A stretch of 64,000 nucleotides of DNA, from contig NZ_QAOX01000001.1 in NCBI RefSeq assembly GCF_003050935.1, positions 859,046 to 923,045 on the forward strand, written 5' to 3'. Shown here in pieces: positions 18,183 through 26,927 of this stretch. The stretch comes from Luteibacter sp. OK325. Lineage in GTDB: Bacteria; Pseudomonadota; Gammaproteobacteria; Xanthomonadales; Rhodanobacteraceae. Every line of letters starts with the position of its first letter. Position 1 is the first letter of the stretch. The notes beneath the pieces were generated by a model, which saw only the letters and a list, made by a program, of their open reading frames with translations, had not been told where the DNA came from and made no database searches. Made by a program: the position numbers and the translations under genes.

Positions 18183-19616
18183 ATGAAAACCATTCTCCAT
18201 AGTACGGCCCTGTTCGCGGCCCTCGTCCTCGCCGGTTGTGCGAGCGTGGGCCCCGATTACCACGCACCGAAGGAAGCGCCGGTCACGTTGCAGGGCGTCG
18301 ACCCGGCGCAGCAGACCAGCGCGGCTTTCCAGGCGCAGTGGTGGAAGCAGTTCGGCGACCCGACCCTGGACAACCTGATCGTCCGCGCAGCCAAGGGCAG
18401 CCCGGACCTGAGGATCGCGGTCGCCCGCCTGAACCAGGCGCGCGCTGCACTGGGCAGTGCCAGGTCGCAACAGATACCGGACGTCGAAACCGGGGTGTCG
18501 TATTCGCGTAGCCGTGAACAGCAGCCGGGCTTCACCGATCAGCGCATAACCACGACGGCCTATCAGGCCGGCTTCGATGCCTCGTGGGAACTGGATCTGT
18601 TCGGCGGCATCCGTCGCTCGGTCGAAGCCGCACGTGCAGACGCTGGCGCGGGTGAGGCCTCCCTGCAGGATGCACAGGTAACGTTGTTCGCCGAGGTAGC
18701 GCGTAACTACTTCGACCTGCGTGGCACCCAGCTTCGTATCGATGTGGCCAAACGCGACATCACCAACCAGCAGGATTCGCTGAAGGTGATCAATGCACGC
18801 GTCGAGGTCGGAACCGGTGCCGAGCAGGATCTCGCTTCGGCCAGGGCACGTCTCGCCGCGGTCGAGGCACAGCTACCCGTGCTCGAAACCCAGGCCCAGG
18901 CCGACCAGTTCCGCATTGCGGTGCTGCTCGGCGAGCGTCCGGGCGAACTCGACATCGATCTCTCGCCAGCCACGTTCAAGCCGATCGACGTCAGCCTCGC
19001 CATCGGCGGTGCTGATGAAGTGCTGCAACGCCGTCCGGACATTCGCATCGCCGAGCGCGAGCTTGCCGCCGCGAACGCCCGTATCGGCGTGGCCAAGGCC
19101 GATTACTTCCCGCATATCACGCTGGGCGGATTCATCGGTTTCCTTGCCGGCCGCAGCAATGACTTCGGTGGTGCGGACTCGCGGGCCTGGTCGCTGGCAC
19201 CGAGCATCTCGTGGTCCGGCCTCAACGTGCAGCGTGTGGCGTCCGGCGTGAAGGGCGCCCGCGCGCGGGCAGAGGAGGCCCAGGCGAACTACGATCGCAC
19301 CGTGCTAACCGCACTGGAAGATGTCGACAACTCGCTGGTCGGTTTCAACCAGCAGCGCGTACGTGTGGAGAAGCTTATGGTGCAGGCGAAGGAGAGCCGC
19401 CGCGCCGCGGAACTGGCCAAGCTCCGCTACGACGCCGGCCGTACCGATTACCTCGAACTTCTCGACGCCGAACGCACGCAGCTTTCGGCAGAAGACCAGC
19501 TCGCGGAGGCCGAAGCCGGCATCAACACCCGCGCCGTGTCGCTGTACAAGGCACTCGGTGGCGGGTGGCAGGCCTGTGGCAACAACGCGTGTAGCGAGGT
19601 TGCGAAAGCCCCATGA
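18183..19616 (+). CDS. outer-membrane efflux lipoprotein (OprN/SmeX-like)
   Basis: A 477-residue NodT-family outer-membrane factor. The signal peptide ends with lipobox LAGC, followed by ASVGPDYH, typical of OprM/OprN. Two outer-membrane-efflux repeats are visible (QWWKQFGDPTLDNLI, SWELDLFGGIRRSVEAARAD, LQRRPDIRIAERELAAANA). ATG at 18183 is preferred; a GTG at 18177 would overlap the pump stop as GTGA and add two residues. It forms the outer duct of the pump. Its stop overlaps the next gene by 4 bp (ATGA), placing the SDR in the same transcript. Confidence 0.93.
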   Translation: MKTILHSTALFAALVLAGCASVGPDYHAPKEAPVTLQGVDPAQQTSAAFQAQWWKQFGDPTLDNLIVRAAKGSPDLRIAVARLNQARAALGSARSQQIPDVETGVSYSRSREQQPGFTDQRITTTAYQAGFDASWELDLFGGIRRSVEAARADAGAGEASLQDAQVTLFAEVARNYFDLRGTQLRIDVAKRDITNQQDSLKVINARVEVGTGAEQDLASARARLAAVEAQLPVLETQAQADQFRIAVLLGERPGELDIDLSPATFKPIDVSLAIGGADEVLQRRPDIRIAERELAAANARIGVAKADYFPHITLGGFIGFLAGRSNDFGGADSRAWSLAPSISWSGLNVQRVASGVKGARARAEEAQANYDRTVLTALEDVDNSLVGFNQQRVRVEKLMVQAKESRRAAELAKLRYDAGRTDYLELLDAERTQLSAEDQLAEAEAGINTRAVSLYKALGGGWQACGNNACSEVAKAP

Positions 19617-20386
19617 GCGCCGCGAAGGTTCATCGCCTGCCCGTGCAGACGAAGCGATCGAACCCGACCGCCGTGGAACCACCGCTCACCCAGCGCATCG
19701 CGCTGGTGAGCGGTGCCAATCGCGGTATCGGACTGGAGGTTTCCAAACAGCTCGCATCGCTGGGCGTCACCGTGTTCATGGGCATGCGTCAGCCAGGCAA
19801 GGGCGACAAGGCGTTGAAGGCCGTGCGTGACATGGGCGGCGACGCCTATGCGATCAAGCTCGACGTCACGCATACGGCCGACATCGAGGCGGCCATCGCC
19901 AACATCGACGGCCGGTTCGGTCGGCTCGATATTCTCGTGAATAATGCAGGCGGTTACTTCGATCACGACGCACGTGTGTCGAAGCCGGACCTCGAAGCGA
20001 TTCGTGGTGCATTCGATACCAACCTGCTCGGCGCGTGGTGCCTCACTGCGGCCGCGTTGCCCTTGATGCAGCGCAATGGCTATGGCCGTGTCGTCAACGT
20101 TTCCAGTGAGTGCGCCGTCAGCAACATGTGTGGTGAGACAGCGCCGGCGTACCGTATTTCCAAAGCGGCACTCAATGCGTATACGCAGGTGGCAGCGCGC
20201 GAGCTGGAAGGCAGCGGCATTCTCGTGAACGCGGTTTGCCCCGGCTGGACCGCGACGAGTCTCGGCGGCAGTGGCGGACGTCCTGTTGCGGAAAGTGCGG
20301 AAGGCATCGTGTGGGCGGCGCTCCTGTCGGAGCGTGAAGCCGCGAACGGTGGCTTCTTTCGGGATCGCGCACGGGTGAGCTGGTAG
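19613..20386 (+). CDS. short-chain dehydrogenase/reductase, last gene of RND operon
   Basis: A 257-residue classical SDR: cofactor motif SGANRGIG (~residue 33), NNAG, and catalytic YRISK with an upstream Ser (NVSSECAV). It overlaps the channel gene by 4 bp, so it belongs to the RND operon. This matches Stenotrophomonas smeU1VWU2X, which includes SDR genes, and recalls MexS beside mexEF-oprN. The substrate is unknown; a role in detoxifying electrophiles or clearing the inducer is an inference from those systems. The first ~27 residues precede the Rossmann fold and look disordered. Confidence 0.9.
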   Translation: MSAAKVHRLPVQTKRSNPTAVEPPLTQRIALVSGANRGIGLEVSKQLASLGVTVFMGMRQPGKGDKALKAVRDMGGDAYAIKLDVTHTADIEAAIANIDGRFGRLDILVNNAGGYFDHDARVSKPDLEAIRGAFDTNLLGAWCLTAAALPLMQRNGYGRVVNVSSECAVSNMCGETAPAYRISKAALNAYTQVAARELEGSGILVNAVCPGWTATSLGGSGGRPVAESAEGIVWAALLSEREAANGGFFRDRARVSW

Positions 20387-20491
20387 GAACGCCGACCCAA
20401 GCAAGTTCTCGCAGATCGCTTGCCTGCGAGCCTTCGCAAGCCTTGAACCGACCGGTTCACCGCACGGCCATCGCTGCCGGGCCGGGCCAGC

Positions 20492-21760
20492 TCACCCGGC
20501 GATGATCGCTTCGGTGAAGAATCCCGGGCTACCGAAGTTCCCCGACTTCAATACCAGGCGCAGGTTCGCGTGCCGCCGGCCGAGCGCGTGAAGCATTGGC
20601 ACACCCGGCGCGAGTTCGCGGCCGATGAGGAAGGCTTCAATGCCCAGCCGGTCGACTACCGCGCCGGAGGTTTCGCCGCCCGCCACGATCAGTCGCGATA
20701 GCCCTTCGTCCGCTAACTGGGAGGCGATCTCCGCGAGCGCTCCCTCGAGCAGGGCCGACACACGCTGTACGCCGTGCGCGGCCTGCAGGGCTGCGACGCG
20801 ATCGGGGGAAGCACTGGTCGCGACGACGGCCGGTCCCTCCGCCAGATGAAGGCGCGCCCAGTCGACCACGGCTTTTACGCTCGTCGTCCCCGCGATCAGG
20901 TCTTCGGCGCCAAGACGGAGAACGGGCCATTCGTGCTCGGCTATGTCGAGTTGCTCGAGGGTGGCCGCCGAGCAGCTGCCTGCGAGTACCAGCGATCCGC
21001 GCAGGTCGTCGGGTGCACGCATTACACCAACATCGCCAAGGTTCTCCCGGTCGACGACGATCGCCCGCGCCAGGCCCAGGCCCATGCCGGATGCGCCTGT
21101 CGACACGGTGCCATCCAGCGCCACACGCCCCAACACCTCGAGGTCGCCATCGGTCAAGGCGTCGGCGACCACGCTGCCGCAGCCGGCAAGTCGCAGCCGT
21201 GACAGCTCGGTTCGCACCACGTCGTCGCCGGCGCGGATCACCGCCAGGGAGAGCAGTCCCACCGGTAGACGGCTCTGGGCACTCATCAGCCGCAACAGGC
21301 TGGAATCCCGCATGGGCGTTATCGGATGGTCCTTGAGCGGACTCTCATCGAGGCGGTCGCTGCCCACGAACAGATGCCCCTGGTACACCGTGCGGCGATT
21401 GCGCGGGAAGGCAGGGCAAACGATGGGCATGGCGCGAGATGGCAATGCCAGCGCCTCGGTCACTGGCCCGATATTGCCTTCGGCCGTCGAATCGAACGTC
21501 GAACATATCTTGAACAACACGTGTCTCGCGCCGTGGGATCTCAGCCACGCGTCCGCGGCGAGTGATTGGCGCACGGCGACACCGGCGGGGATGGAGCGGC
21601 TCTTCAGCGCGACGACAACGGCGTCTACGTCCGGTAGCACCATGCCGTCGGGCGGTACACCGATCGTCTGCACCACGCGCAGGCCATTGCCTGCGAGCGT
21701 GCTGGCCAGGTCCGAGGCGCCCGTGTAGTCATCGGCGATGGCACCGAGGTATAGGCTCAT
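20492..21760 (-). CDS. otnK: 3-oxo-tetronate kinase (four-carbon acid sugar kinase)
   Basis: A 422-residue kinase of the former DUF1537 family. The N-terminal domain opens with the family motif ADDYTGASDLAS, and the C-terminal nucleotide-binding domain contains VAGGETSGAVVDRLG. In the characterised pathway OtnK phosphorylates 3-oxo-tetronate to 3-oxo-tetronate 4-phosphate. It is the last gene of ltnD-otnI-otnK, and its start overlaps the otnI stop (ATGA). Its product feeds the class II aldolase encoded divergently at 23612. Kinases of this family also act on other C4 acids, so the stereochemistry of the original substrate is not fixed by this gene. Confidence 0.9.
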   Translation of the reverse strand: MSLYLGAIADDYTGASDLASTLAGNGLRVVQTIGVPPDGMVLPDVDAVVVALKSRSIPAGVAVRQSLAADAWLRSHGARHVLFKICSTFDSTAEGNIGPVTEALALPSRAMPIVCPAFPRNRRTVYQGHLFVGSDRLDESPLKDHPITPMRDSSLLRLMSAQSRLPVGLLSLAVIRAGDDVVRTELSRLRLAGCGSVVADALTDGDLEVLGRVALDGTVSTGASGMGLGLARAIVVDRENLGDVGVMRAPDDLRGSLVLAGSCSAATLEQLDIAEHEWPVLRLGAEDLIAGTTSVKAVVDWARLHLAEGPAVVATSASPDRVAALQAAHGVQRVSALLEGALAEIASQLADEGLSRLIVAGGETSGAVVDRLGIEAFLIGRELAPGVPMLHALGRRHANLRLVLKSGNFGSPGFFTEAIIAG

Positions 21761-22545
21761 GCGGCCACCTCCGCGCCGTTCATCCAGGGAGCGAGCCAGC
21801 CGAGCCCGTCCTCGGTGCGGCCGCGCGGACGGTATTCACAACCGACATGCCCGGTATATCCGAGCCGATCGAGTTCGGCGAACAGGAAAGCATAGTTTAG
21901 CTCCTCGCCATCGGGCTCGTGGCGGGACGGGACGCTGGCCACCTGGACATGAGCGAGCACGGGCATCGCACGACGCATACGCGTGGTCACGTCCCCATGA
22001 ATGATCTGTGCGTGATACAGGTCGAGCTGGAGCTTCAGGTTCGGCAAGCGTAGTTCGTCGATAAGCGTGAGGGCGGCGTCGACGTCGCTCATGAAGTAGC
22101 CGGGCATGTCACGACGGTTGACCGGCTCCAGCAGGACATCGACCGAAAGCGCCATCGCCTGCTCCGCGCACCATCGAATCGATTCACGATACGCGCGCCA
22201 GTGGTGGTCGTCATTCGGGGCGATGCCGGCCATCAGGTGAACACGCGGCACACGCAACGCACGGATGTAGGGCGTCGCGCGTTCGAAGGCGGCGCGCACG
22301 TCGGCGGCGCGCGCCGGAATGGCTGCCATTCCGCGTTCGCCTGCGGCCCAATCGCCTGCGGGGAGGTTCATCAGGACCACGGCTAGACCGCTGCGCTCCA
22401 CGCGATCGACTACCTGCTCTACCGGATGGTCGTAGGGAAACAGAAACTCCACCGCGCCGAAGCCCGCCGCGGCCGCCGCGTCGAAGCGGTCGAGGAAGTC
22501 GTGCTCGTTGAACATCATCGTGAGGTTGGCGGCAAAACGCGGCAT
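21757..22545 (-). CDS. otnI: 2-oxo-tetronate isomerase (hydroxypyruvate isomerase family)
   Basis: A 262-residue TIM-barrel sugar isomerase of the hydroxypyruvate-isomerase family. The start MPRFAANLTMMFNE at 22545 is the conserved family N-terminus; the frame extends to 22638 but without similarity. Metal/acid residues sit in LLEPVNRRDMPGY (~140) and GCEYRPRG near the end. In the tetronate pathway OtnI converts 2-oxo-tetronate to 3-oxo-tetronate. It lies between ltnD (10-bp gap) and otnK (4-bp overlap), which supports this role over true hydroxypyruvate isomerase. Confidence 0.9.
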   Translation of the reverse strand: MPRFAANLTMMFNEHDFLDRFDAAAAAGFGAVEFLFPYDHPVEQVVDRVERSGLAVVLMNLPAGDWAAGERGMAAIPARAADVRAAFERATPYIRALRVPRVHLMAGIAPNDDHHWRAYRESIRWCAEQAMALSVDVLLEPVNRRDMPGYFMSDVDAALTLIDELRLPNLKLQLDLYHAQIIHGDVTTRMRRAMPVLAHVQVASVPSRHEPDGEELNYAFLFAELDRLGYTGHVGCEYRPRGRTEDGLGWLAPWMNGAEVAA

Positions 22546-22555
22546 GGGGATTCTC

Positions 22556-23545
22556 TCAGGGGTGGTCGGTGGTTGCGCTGGTTTCACCTGGCAGGTCAAG
22601 GCCTGCGATGCGTGCGTAGAGCCGTGCCACGGACGCATCGTCGTCCCGCCCCATTCCCGCGGCCGATGTCATGACAAAGAGCTGCAGTGCCGCGCTGGCG
22701 AGGGGTACGGGGAACGCACTGGACCGGCCCATATCGAGCACGATGCCCAGGTCCTTGACGAAGATGTCGACGGCGCTTCGCGGCGTGTAGTCGCCGTCGA
22801 TCATGTGCGGCACGCGGTTCTCGAACATCCACGAGTTGCCCGCCGAAGCCGTGATCACTTCGTACACACGCTGCAGATCGAGGCCTTGGTTGGCAGCGAA
22901 TGCGATGGCCTCCGCCGCCGCGGCAATATGCACACCGGCAAGCAGCTGATTGACCATCTTGAACGCCGCGCCCTGACCCGCGGCGTCGCCGAGTCGATAC
23001 ACCTTCCCGGCGATCGCGTCGAGCACGGGCGAAGCGCGATCGAAGGCGGCAGGACTGCCGGATGCCATCACCGTCAGGCTTCCATCGGTCGCGCGCTGTG
23101 CTCCGCCGCTGATCGGTGCATCCAGGTAACGGCGGCCGGTGGCTTCCAGGCGCTGTGCCATGGCTCGGGCTTTGTCCGGCGCCACCGTGGCGCATGAAAT
23201 GAAGACGCCATCGGGCGCCATGCGCGTGGCGATGCCATCGGGTCCGAAGAGTAATGCCTCGGTCTGGTCGGCGTTGACGACCACGCTCACGACCACGTCA
23301 GCGTGGTCGGAAGCTGCTGTCGCCGACGTCGCAATGCGGCCGCCTAGCGCGGCGAAGGCGTTACGCCGATCCTCGCCGGGGTCGAAGCCGGTGACGTGCG
23401 CGCCGGCGCGCAGCAAACTTGCGGCCATGCCGAGCCCCATGGAGCCAAGTCCGGTGACGGCCACCCTCAGGCCGGCCCATCGGTCCGCCGCGGGGGCGCT
23501 CGTTGAACTGACTTCGGGGATCGTGTCCGATCCACTCATCGACAT
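22556..23545 (-). CDS. ltnD: L-threonate 2-dehydrogenase-like beta-hydroxyacid dehydrogenase
   Basis: A 329-residue NAD-dependent beta-hydroxyacid dehydrogenase. The Rossmann start is VTGLGSMGLGMAASLL, the substrate loop DAPISGGAQRATDGSLTVM, and the catalytic Lys lies in KMVNQLLAGVH. In tetronate catabolism LtnD oxidises L-threonate at C2. The ~25-residue N-terminal extension before the fold is unusual but in frame, with ATG at 23545 preceded by GGAGAG. It is first in the operon with otnI and otnK. A LacI-type half-palindrome lies 27 bp upstream. It could instead act on another C4 acid. Confidence 0.85.
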   Translation of the reverse strand: MSMSGSDTIPEVSSTSAPAADRWAGLRVAVTGLGSMGLGMAASLLRAGAHVTGFDPGEDRRNAFAALGGRIATSATAASDHADVVVSVVVNADQTEALLFGPDGIATRMAPDGVFISCATVAPDKARAMAQRLEATGRRYLDAPISGGAQRATDGSLTVMASGSPAAFDRASPVLDAIAGKVYRLGDAAGQGAAFKMVNQLLAGVHIAAAAEAIAFAANQGLDLQRVYEVITASAGNSWMFENRVPHMIDGDYTPRSAVDIFVKDLGIVLDMGRSSAFPVPLASAALQLFVMTSAAGMGRDDDASVARLYARIAGLDLPGETSATTDHP

Positions 23546-23571
23546 ACGGGCTCTCCAGAAGATTGTTTTGC

Positions 23572-23587
23572 TGATTGCGCTACCATT
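23572..23587. promoter_or_regulatory. second LacI-type operator, otnC/ltnD divergent promoter
   Basis: TGATTGCGCTACCATT matches the perfect LacI-type palindrome at 30618-30637 at 14 of 16 positions in the core. It sits in the 66-bp gap between ltnD and otnC, so one site could control both directions. This links the catabolic genes to the LacI regulator at 30778. The match was found by eye, and binding is inferred. Confidence 0.6.
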
Positions 23588-23611
23588 ACGTCACCCACAG
23601 GAGCCGGTGCC

Positions 23612-24283
23612 ATGAGCGAGTCACGCCTGCGTGAGCAGATCTGCCTCTTCGCCCGATCGATGTTCGAACGCGGCCTTACCCATGGTTCGTCCGGAAACAT
23701 CAGTGCGGTGCTCAGCGACGGCGGTTTGCTGATGACACCCACCGATGCCTCGCTCGGCTTCCTTGATCCCGCCCGCCTCTCGCGCTTCGATGCGCATGGC
23801 CGCTTCATCGATGGCGACAAACCCACCAAGGAAGCGCCGCTGCACAAGGCGCTTTACGAATCGCGGGCCGGTTCGGGTGCCGTGGTCCATCTGCATTCCA
23901 CACACGCCGTGGCGCTGTCCATGCTTCCTGGCCTCGACCCGTCGTCCGTATTGCCACCACTGACGCCGTACTACGTGATGCGCGTCGGCGATACCGCTCT
24001 CATTCCCTACCATCGTCCGGGCGACCTCGCGGTGGCCGATGCCATTCGCGGCCTGGCCGGGCGCTACGCTTCGGTCCTGCTGGCCAACCATGGCCCCGTC
24101 GTCGCCGGCACCTCGCTCGCCGCCGCCGTGAATGCGATGGAGGAGCTGGAGGAAACCGCGAAGCTGCATCTGCTTCTTCGCGGCCTCGACCCGCGCCTTC
24201 TCTCGCCGGACCAGGTCGCCGACCTTTCCCGCGCGTTTGGCACATCCGCGGCATCGGCGACCCATGGTGATCACTCCCATTGA
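23612..24283 (+). CDS. otnC: 3-oxo-tetronate 4-phosphate decarboxylase (class II aldolase family)
   Basis: A 223-residue class II aldolase/adducin-fold protein. It shows the early GSSGNIS motif that binds phosphate, the metal ligands H-x-H in VHLHSTHAV and a third His in LLANHGPVV. In the Otn pathway OtnC decarboxylates 3-oxo-tetronate 4-phosphate to dihydroxyacetone phosphate, which enters glycolysis. It is transcribed divergently from ltnD-otnI-otnK and converges with the racemase-like gene with 1 bp between them. The length is normal. Confidence 0.88.
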   Translation: MSESRLREQICLFARSMFERGLTHGSSGNISAVLSDGGLLMTPTDASLGFLDPARLSRFDAHGRFIDGDKPTKEAPLHKALYESRAGSGAVVHLHSTHAVALSMLPGLDPSSVLPPLTPYYVMRVGDTALIPYHRPGDLAVADAIRGLAGRYASVLLANHGPVVAGTSLAAAVNAMEELEETAKLHLLLRGLDPRLLSPDQVADLSRAFGTSAASATHGDHSH

Positions 24284-24284
24284 T

Positions 24285-24968
24285 TTACGCCGCGCGCTCC
24301 AGCTGGCCACGCAGCAGCTCGGCCACACGCTCCATGCCCAGACGAGGGCTGGTCAACACGGGAACGTCGAAGTGGCTTCCAGGCTTGTCGACGACGCGGC
24401 CCATCGACACCTGAGCAAGCACGATGAGGTCGACATCTCTTGCCAGCTCGCGCAATGCCCGCTCGACGATCAGGTCGTGCTCGTCGGTGCGACCCGCAAT
24501 CAGGGCGTCGAACGCGCCCTCGCATAGCGCGCGCCTGACCTGCACCGACTTGCCTGCGTCACGCGCCACGCGCTCGATCAGTCGCGCGGTCGGGTCGAGC
24601 GTGGTCTGCACCGTGGCCGCGACGCCGATCCGCGTGGCACTCGCCACCGCCCGCTCGGCCATCGCCTGGTCCACCTTCAGTATCGGCACCGAGAGCAGCG
24701 GACGCACCGTGTCCGCTGCTTCGCCCACGGACGAACACGCGTTAAGGATCAGCGTCGCGCCCATTTCCTGGGCGATCATCATGTACTGGGCGAGGCGCCG
24801 CGTTACCGCCGGCGTGACCTGGCCGGCCGCCATCGTCTCCTTGAGCAGGCTGTCGTCGACGAGATTGACGATGCGCACGCCCGGCAGCAATTCCGGCCCG
24901 AGCGAGCTCAACGGCTGCACAGTCACCGGGCCGGTATGAACGATCACGAGAGTGGTCTGGGTGGTCAT
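24285..24968 (-). CDS. aspartate/glutamate racemase superfamily protein
   Basis: A 227-residue protein of the Asp/Glu/hydantoin racemase fold. The two catalytic cysteines expected of cofactor-independent racemases are present: one in LNACSSVGEA (~80) and one in RRALCEGAF (~150). It is the last gene of the ABC transporter operon, 19 bp after the SDR gene, with a strong GGAGG site before the ATG. Known relatives racemise amino acids, hydantoins or act as decarboxylases. In a tetronate locus it may epimerise a sugar acid or be a lyase; the reaction is unknown. Confidence 0.82.
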   Translation of the reverse strand: MTTQTTLVIVHTGPVTVQPLSSLGPELLPGVRIVNLVDDSLLKETMAAGQVTPAVTRRLAQYMMIAQEMGATLILNACSSVGEAADTVRPLLSVPILKVDQAMAERAVASATRIGVAATVQTTLDPTARLIERVARDAGKSVQVRRALCEGAFDALIAGRTDEHDLIVERALRELARDVDLIVLAQVSMGRVVDKPGSHFDVPVLTSPRLGMERVAELLRGQLERAA

Positions 24969-24987
24969 GTTCGCTTCCTCCTTCGAT

Positions 24988-25878
24988 TCAGGGCTTCACG
25001 TAGCGGCGCCAGTTATGCGCCTCCTGGAAACCCAGCACGTCGCGCGTCTTGCGGTTGGAGAGCAACGTCTCGTACTCACCGAGTTCACCCTTGACCGGCA
25101 CGTTCGGGAAATAGCGGCGCAGCAGCTCCGCGGTCGGAAGGTCGGACGAGGCGTCGTTGTTTGCCGCGTTGAAGATCTGGAAGCCGAGCCCGTCTTTCTG
25201 GATGCCAAGGTCCACGATCTGGCCGAGGTCGCGGGCGTCGATGTAACTCCAGGCAATACGCTTGCGGAAGTCCGGTTTGGCGAAGAAGCTTGGGAATCCT
25301 GCGTACTCATGCGGCTCGATCACGTTGCCGATGCGGATCGCGTAGATATCCATGCCCGTGCGACCGGCAAAGGCCTGCGCGGTCTTCTCGTTGCAGATTT
25401 TGGAAAGGGCGTAGCTGTCGCGCGGATCGACCGGGTAGTCCTCATCGAGCGGAAAGTAGTCCGGATCACGCGGCGTATGGTTGAACACCAGCCCATAGGT
25501 CGTCTCGCTGGAGGCGATGATCACCTTGCGTATGCCCAGCTTGGCGGCGGCTTCGATCACGTTATAGGTACCCATGACGTTGATGCGGTACACCTCGTTG
25601 TCCGGCACGATCATGATGCGTGGGATCGCGGCGAAGTGAACGACGGCATCGATGGGCTCGGGCGCCAGGTTCGGGTCGAACTCGTGCAGGCCCGTGTAGC
25701 TCGACAAGGCATTGAACACCTGGCCCGAATCGGTGATATCGGTGATCAGCGTACGAACGGCCGGATTGTCGAGCGGCTTGGTATCCAGGTTGAGCACACG
25801 GTAGCCCTGGTCGACCAGGTATTGCACCACATGGCGGCCGGCCTTGCCGCTACCGCCGGTAAAGATCACGCGCTTCAT
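24988..25878 (-). CDS. extended SDR, candidate sugar-acid dehydrogenase
   Basis: A 296-residue NAD-dependent epimerase/dehydratase-family protein: cofactor motif TGGSGKAG, HFAAIP, catalytic SSETTYG and YALSK. Members of this group include uronate dehydrogenase and D-erythronate dehydrogenase (DenD). Its place between the transporter binding protein and the racemase-like gene suggests it oxidises an imported sugar acid, with a second substrate (for example D-erythronate) besides that of LtnD. This is an inference; a sugar-nucleotide epimerase role is less likely because no nucleotide-sugar genes are near. AAGGAG precedes the ATG. Confidence 0.8.
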   Translation of the reverse strand: MKRVIFTGGSGKAGRHVVQYLVDQGYRVLNLDTKPLDNPAVRTLITDITDSGQVFNALSSYTGLHEFDPNLAPEPIDAVVHFAAIPRIMIVPDNEVYRINVMGTYNVIEAAAKLGIRKVIIASSETTYGLVFNHTPRDPDYFPLDEDYPVDPRDSYALSKICNEKTAQAFAGRTGMDIYAIRIGNVIEPHEYAGFPSFFAKPDFRKRIAWSYIDARDLGQIVDLGIQKDGLGFQIFNAANNDASSDLPTAELLRRYFPNVPVKGELGEYETLLSNRKTRDVLGFQEAHNWRRYVKP

Positions 25879-25902
25879 GGAAACTCCTTGGGGATGGGGA
25901 AA

Positions 25903-26898
25903 TCAGAACTTGTACTGGTCGACGTTCTCGGCGGTGAAGATCAGCGGCTCGCTGAAAATGATCACTTTGTCCTTGACCGTGTAGCTGCCAAGGCCGGGAA
26001 CGGAGAATGTATCGTTCGGCTTGAGCGCGTTGTTTGCGGCAAGGCGGGCCACGTGCATCACCAACTGGCCTTCCTTCACCTCGTCCCATAACGGACTGGC
26101 CTTGATGACACCCGCCTTGACGTACTGACGGATCGCGTCGGGATTGCTGCAGCCGGTGACGAACACCTTGCCGGTGCGGCCAAGCTTCTGTACCGCAGCG
26201 GCCGCGCCGACCTCGGAAGCACCGTCGGGCGCGATGATGGCCGCGACATTCGGATGCGCCTGCAGGATATTGAGGCCTGCGGTCAGTGACTTCGATGGAT
26301 CGGACTGGCCGTACTCGGTCGTCACGATCTTCATCTTCGGATAGGCGGTCTTCATATAGGCAGTCAGCGCGTTGATCCATTCGTTCTGGATCGTGGCGTC
26401 CTTGGTCGAGGACAGAATCGCTACTTCCGAATCGGCGGGAATGTACTTCGCGACGGAGTCGACCAGCGCCTTGCCGAAAGCCGGGTACTCGGTGTTCTGG
26501 ATGAAGAAGTCACGCGCGTCCGGTGCCACGTCACTGTCGTAGGAGACCACCTTGATGCCTTGCTTCATCGCACGTTTCAGAGCCGGCGCGAGCTGGGTCG
26601 GATTGTTCGACGTGGTCGTGATGACATCGAACTTGCGGGCGATAAGACTGTTGAAGACGTCGACCTGGCCCTGCGCCGACGCGGTGACCGGGCCGGTGTA
26701 GAGAAAGTCGATGTTGAGCGTCTTCGCCGCTGCCTCGGCGCCTTGCTGGTTGGCTTTGAAGACGGACAGACCAACGAGTTTCGGCACCATCGCTACCTTG
26801 ATCCGTTTCGAGGTGTCGACGGTCTGGGCGGAAACGACCGACGCCATGGCCAGGGTGGCGGTGGCGGCAAGCACGAGCATGCGACGGGCGGTGATCAT
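25903..26898 (-). CDS. CUT2-type periplasmic sugar-binding protein (LsrB/RhaS-like)
   Basis: A 331-residue type I periplasmic binding protein with a Sec signal peptide ending VSA/Q. By eye it aligns well with AI-2 receptor LsrB: MVPKLVG, VVSYDSDVAP, TTEYGQSDPSKSL and IIAPDG have counterparts. Two of the six AI-2-contacting residues differ: the Asp before IQNEW-type Gln is replaced by Ile, and the Ala after PD is Gly. It therefore probably binds a different small polyol or sugar acid, perhaps a tetronate. ATG at 26898 is preceded by AGGAGGGA; the frame extends to 26931. Confidence 0.9.
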   Translation of the reverse strand: MITARRMLVLAATATLAMASVVSAQTVDTSKRIKVAMVPKLVGLSVFKANQQGAEAAAKTLNIDFLYTGPVTASAQGQVDVFNSLIARKFDVITTTSNNPTQLAPALKRAMKQGIKVVSYDSDVAPDARDFFIQNTEYPAFGKALVDSVAKYIPADSEVAILSSTKDATIQNEWINALTAYMKTAYPKMKIVTTEYGQSDPSKSLTAGLNILQAHPNVAAIIAPDGASEVGAAAAVQKLGRTGKVFVTGCSNPDAIRQYVKAGVIKASPLWDEVKEGQLVMHVARLAANNALKPNDTFSVPGLGSYTVKDKVIIFSEPLIFTAENVDQYKF

Positions 26899-26927
26899 GA
26901 CTCCCTCCTGCGGATGGATGGCGACGC

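Noticed and set aside
24952..26091. 379-residue plus-strand ORF opposite the SDR and binding-protein genes
   Set aside because: Antisense to two well-supported genes in an operon.
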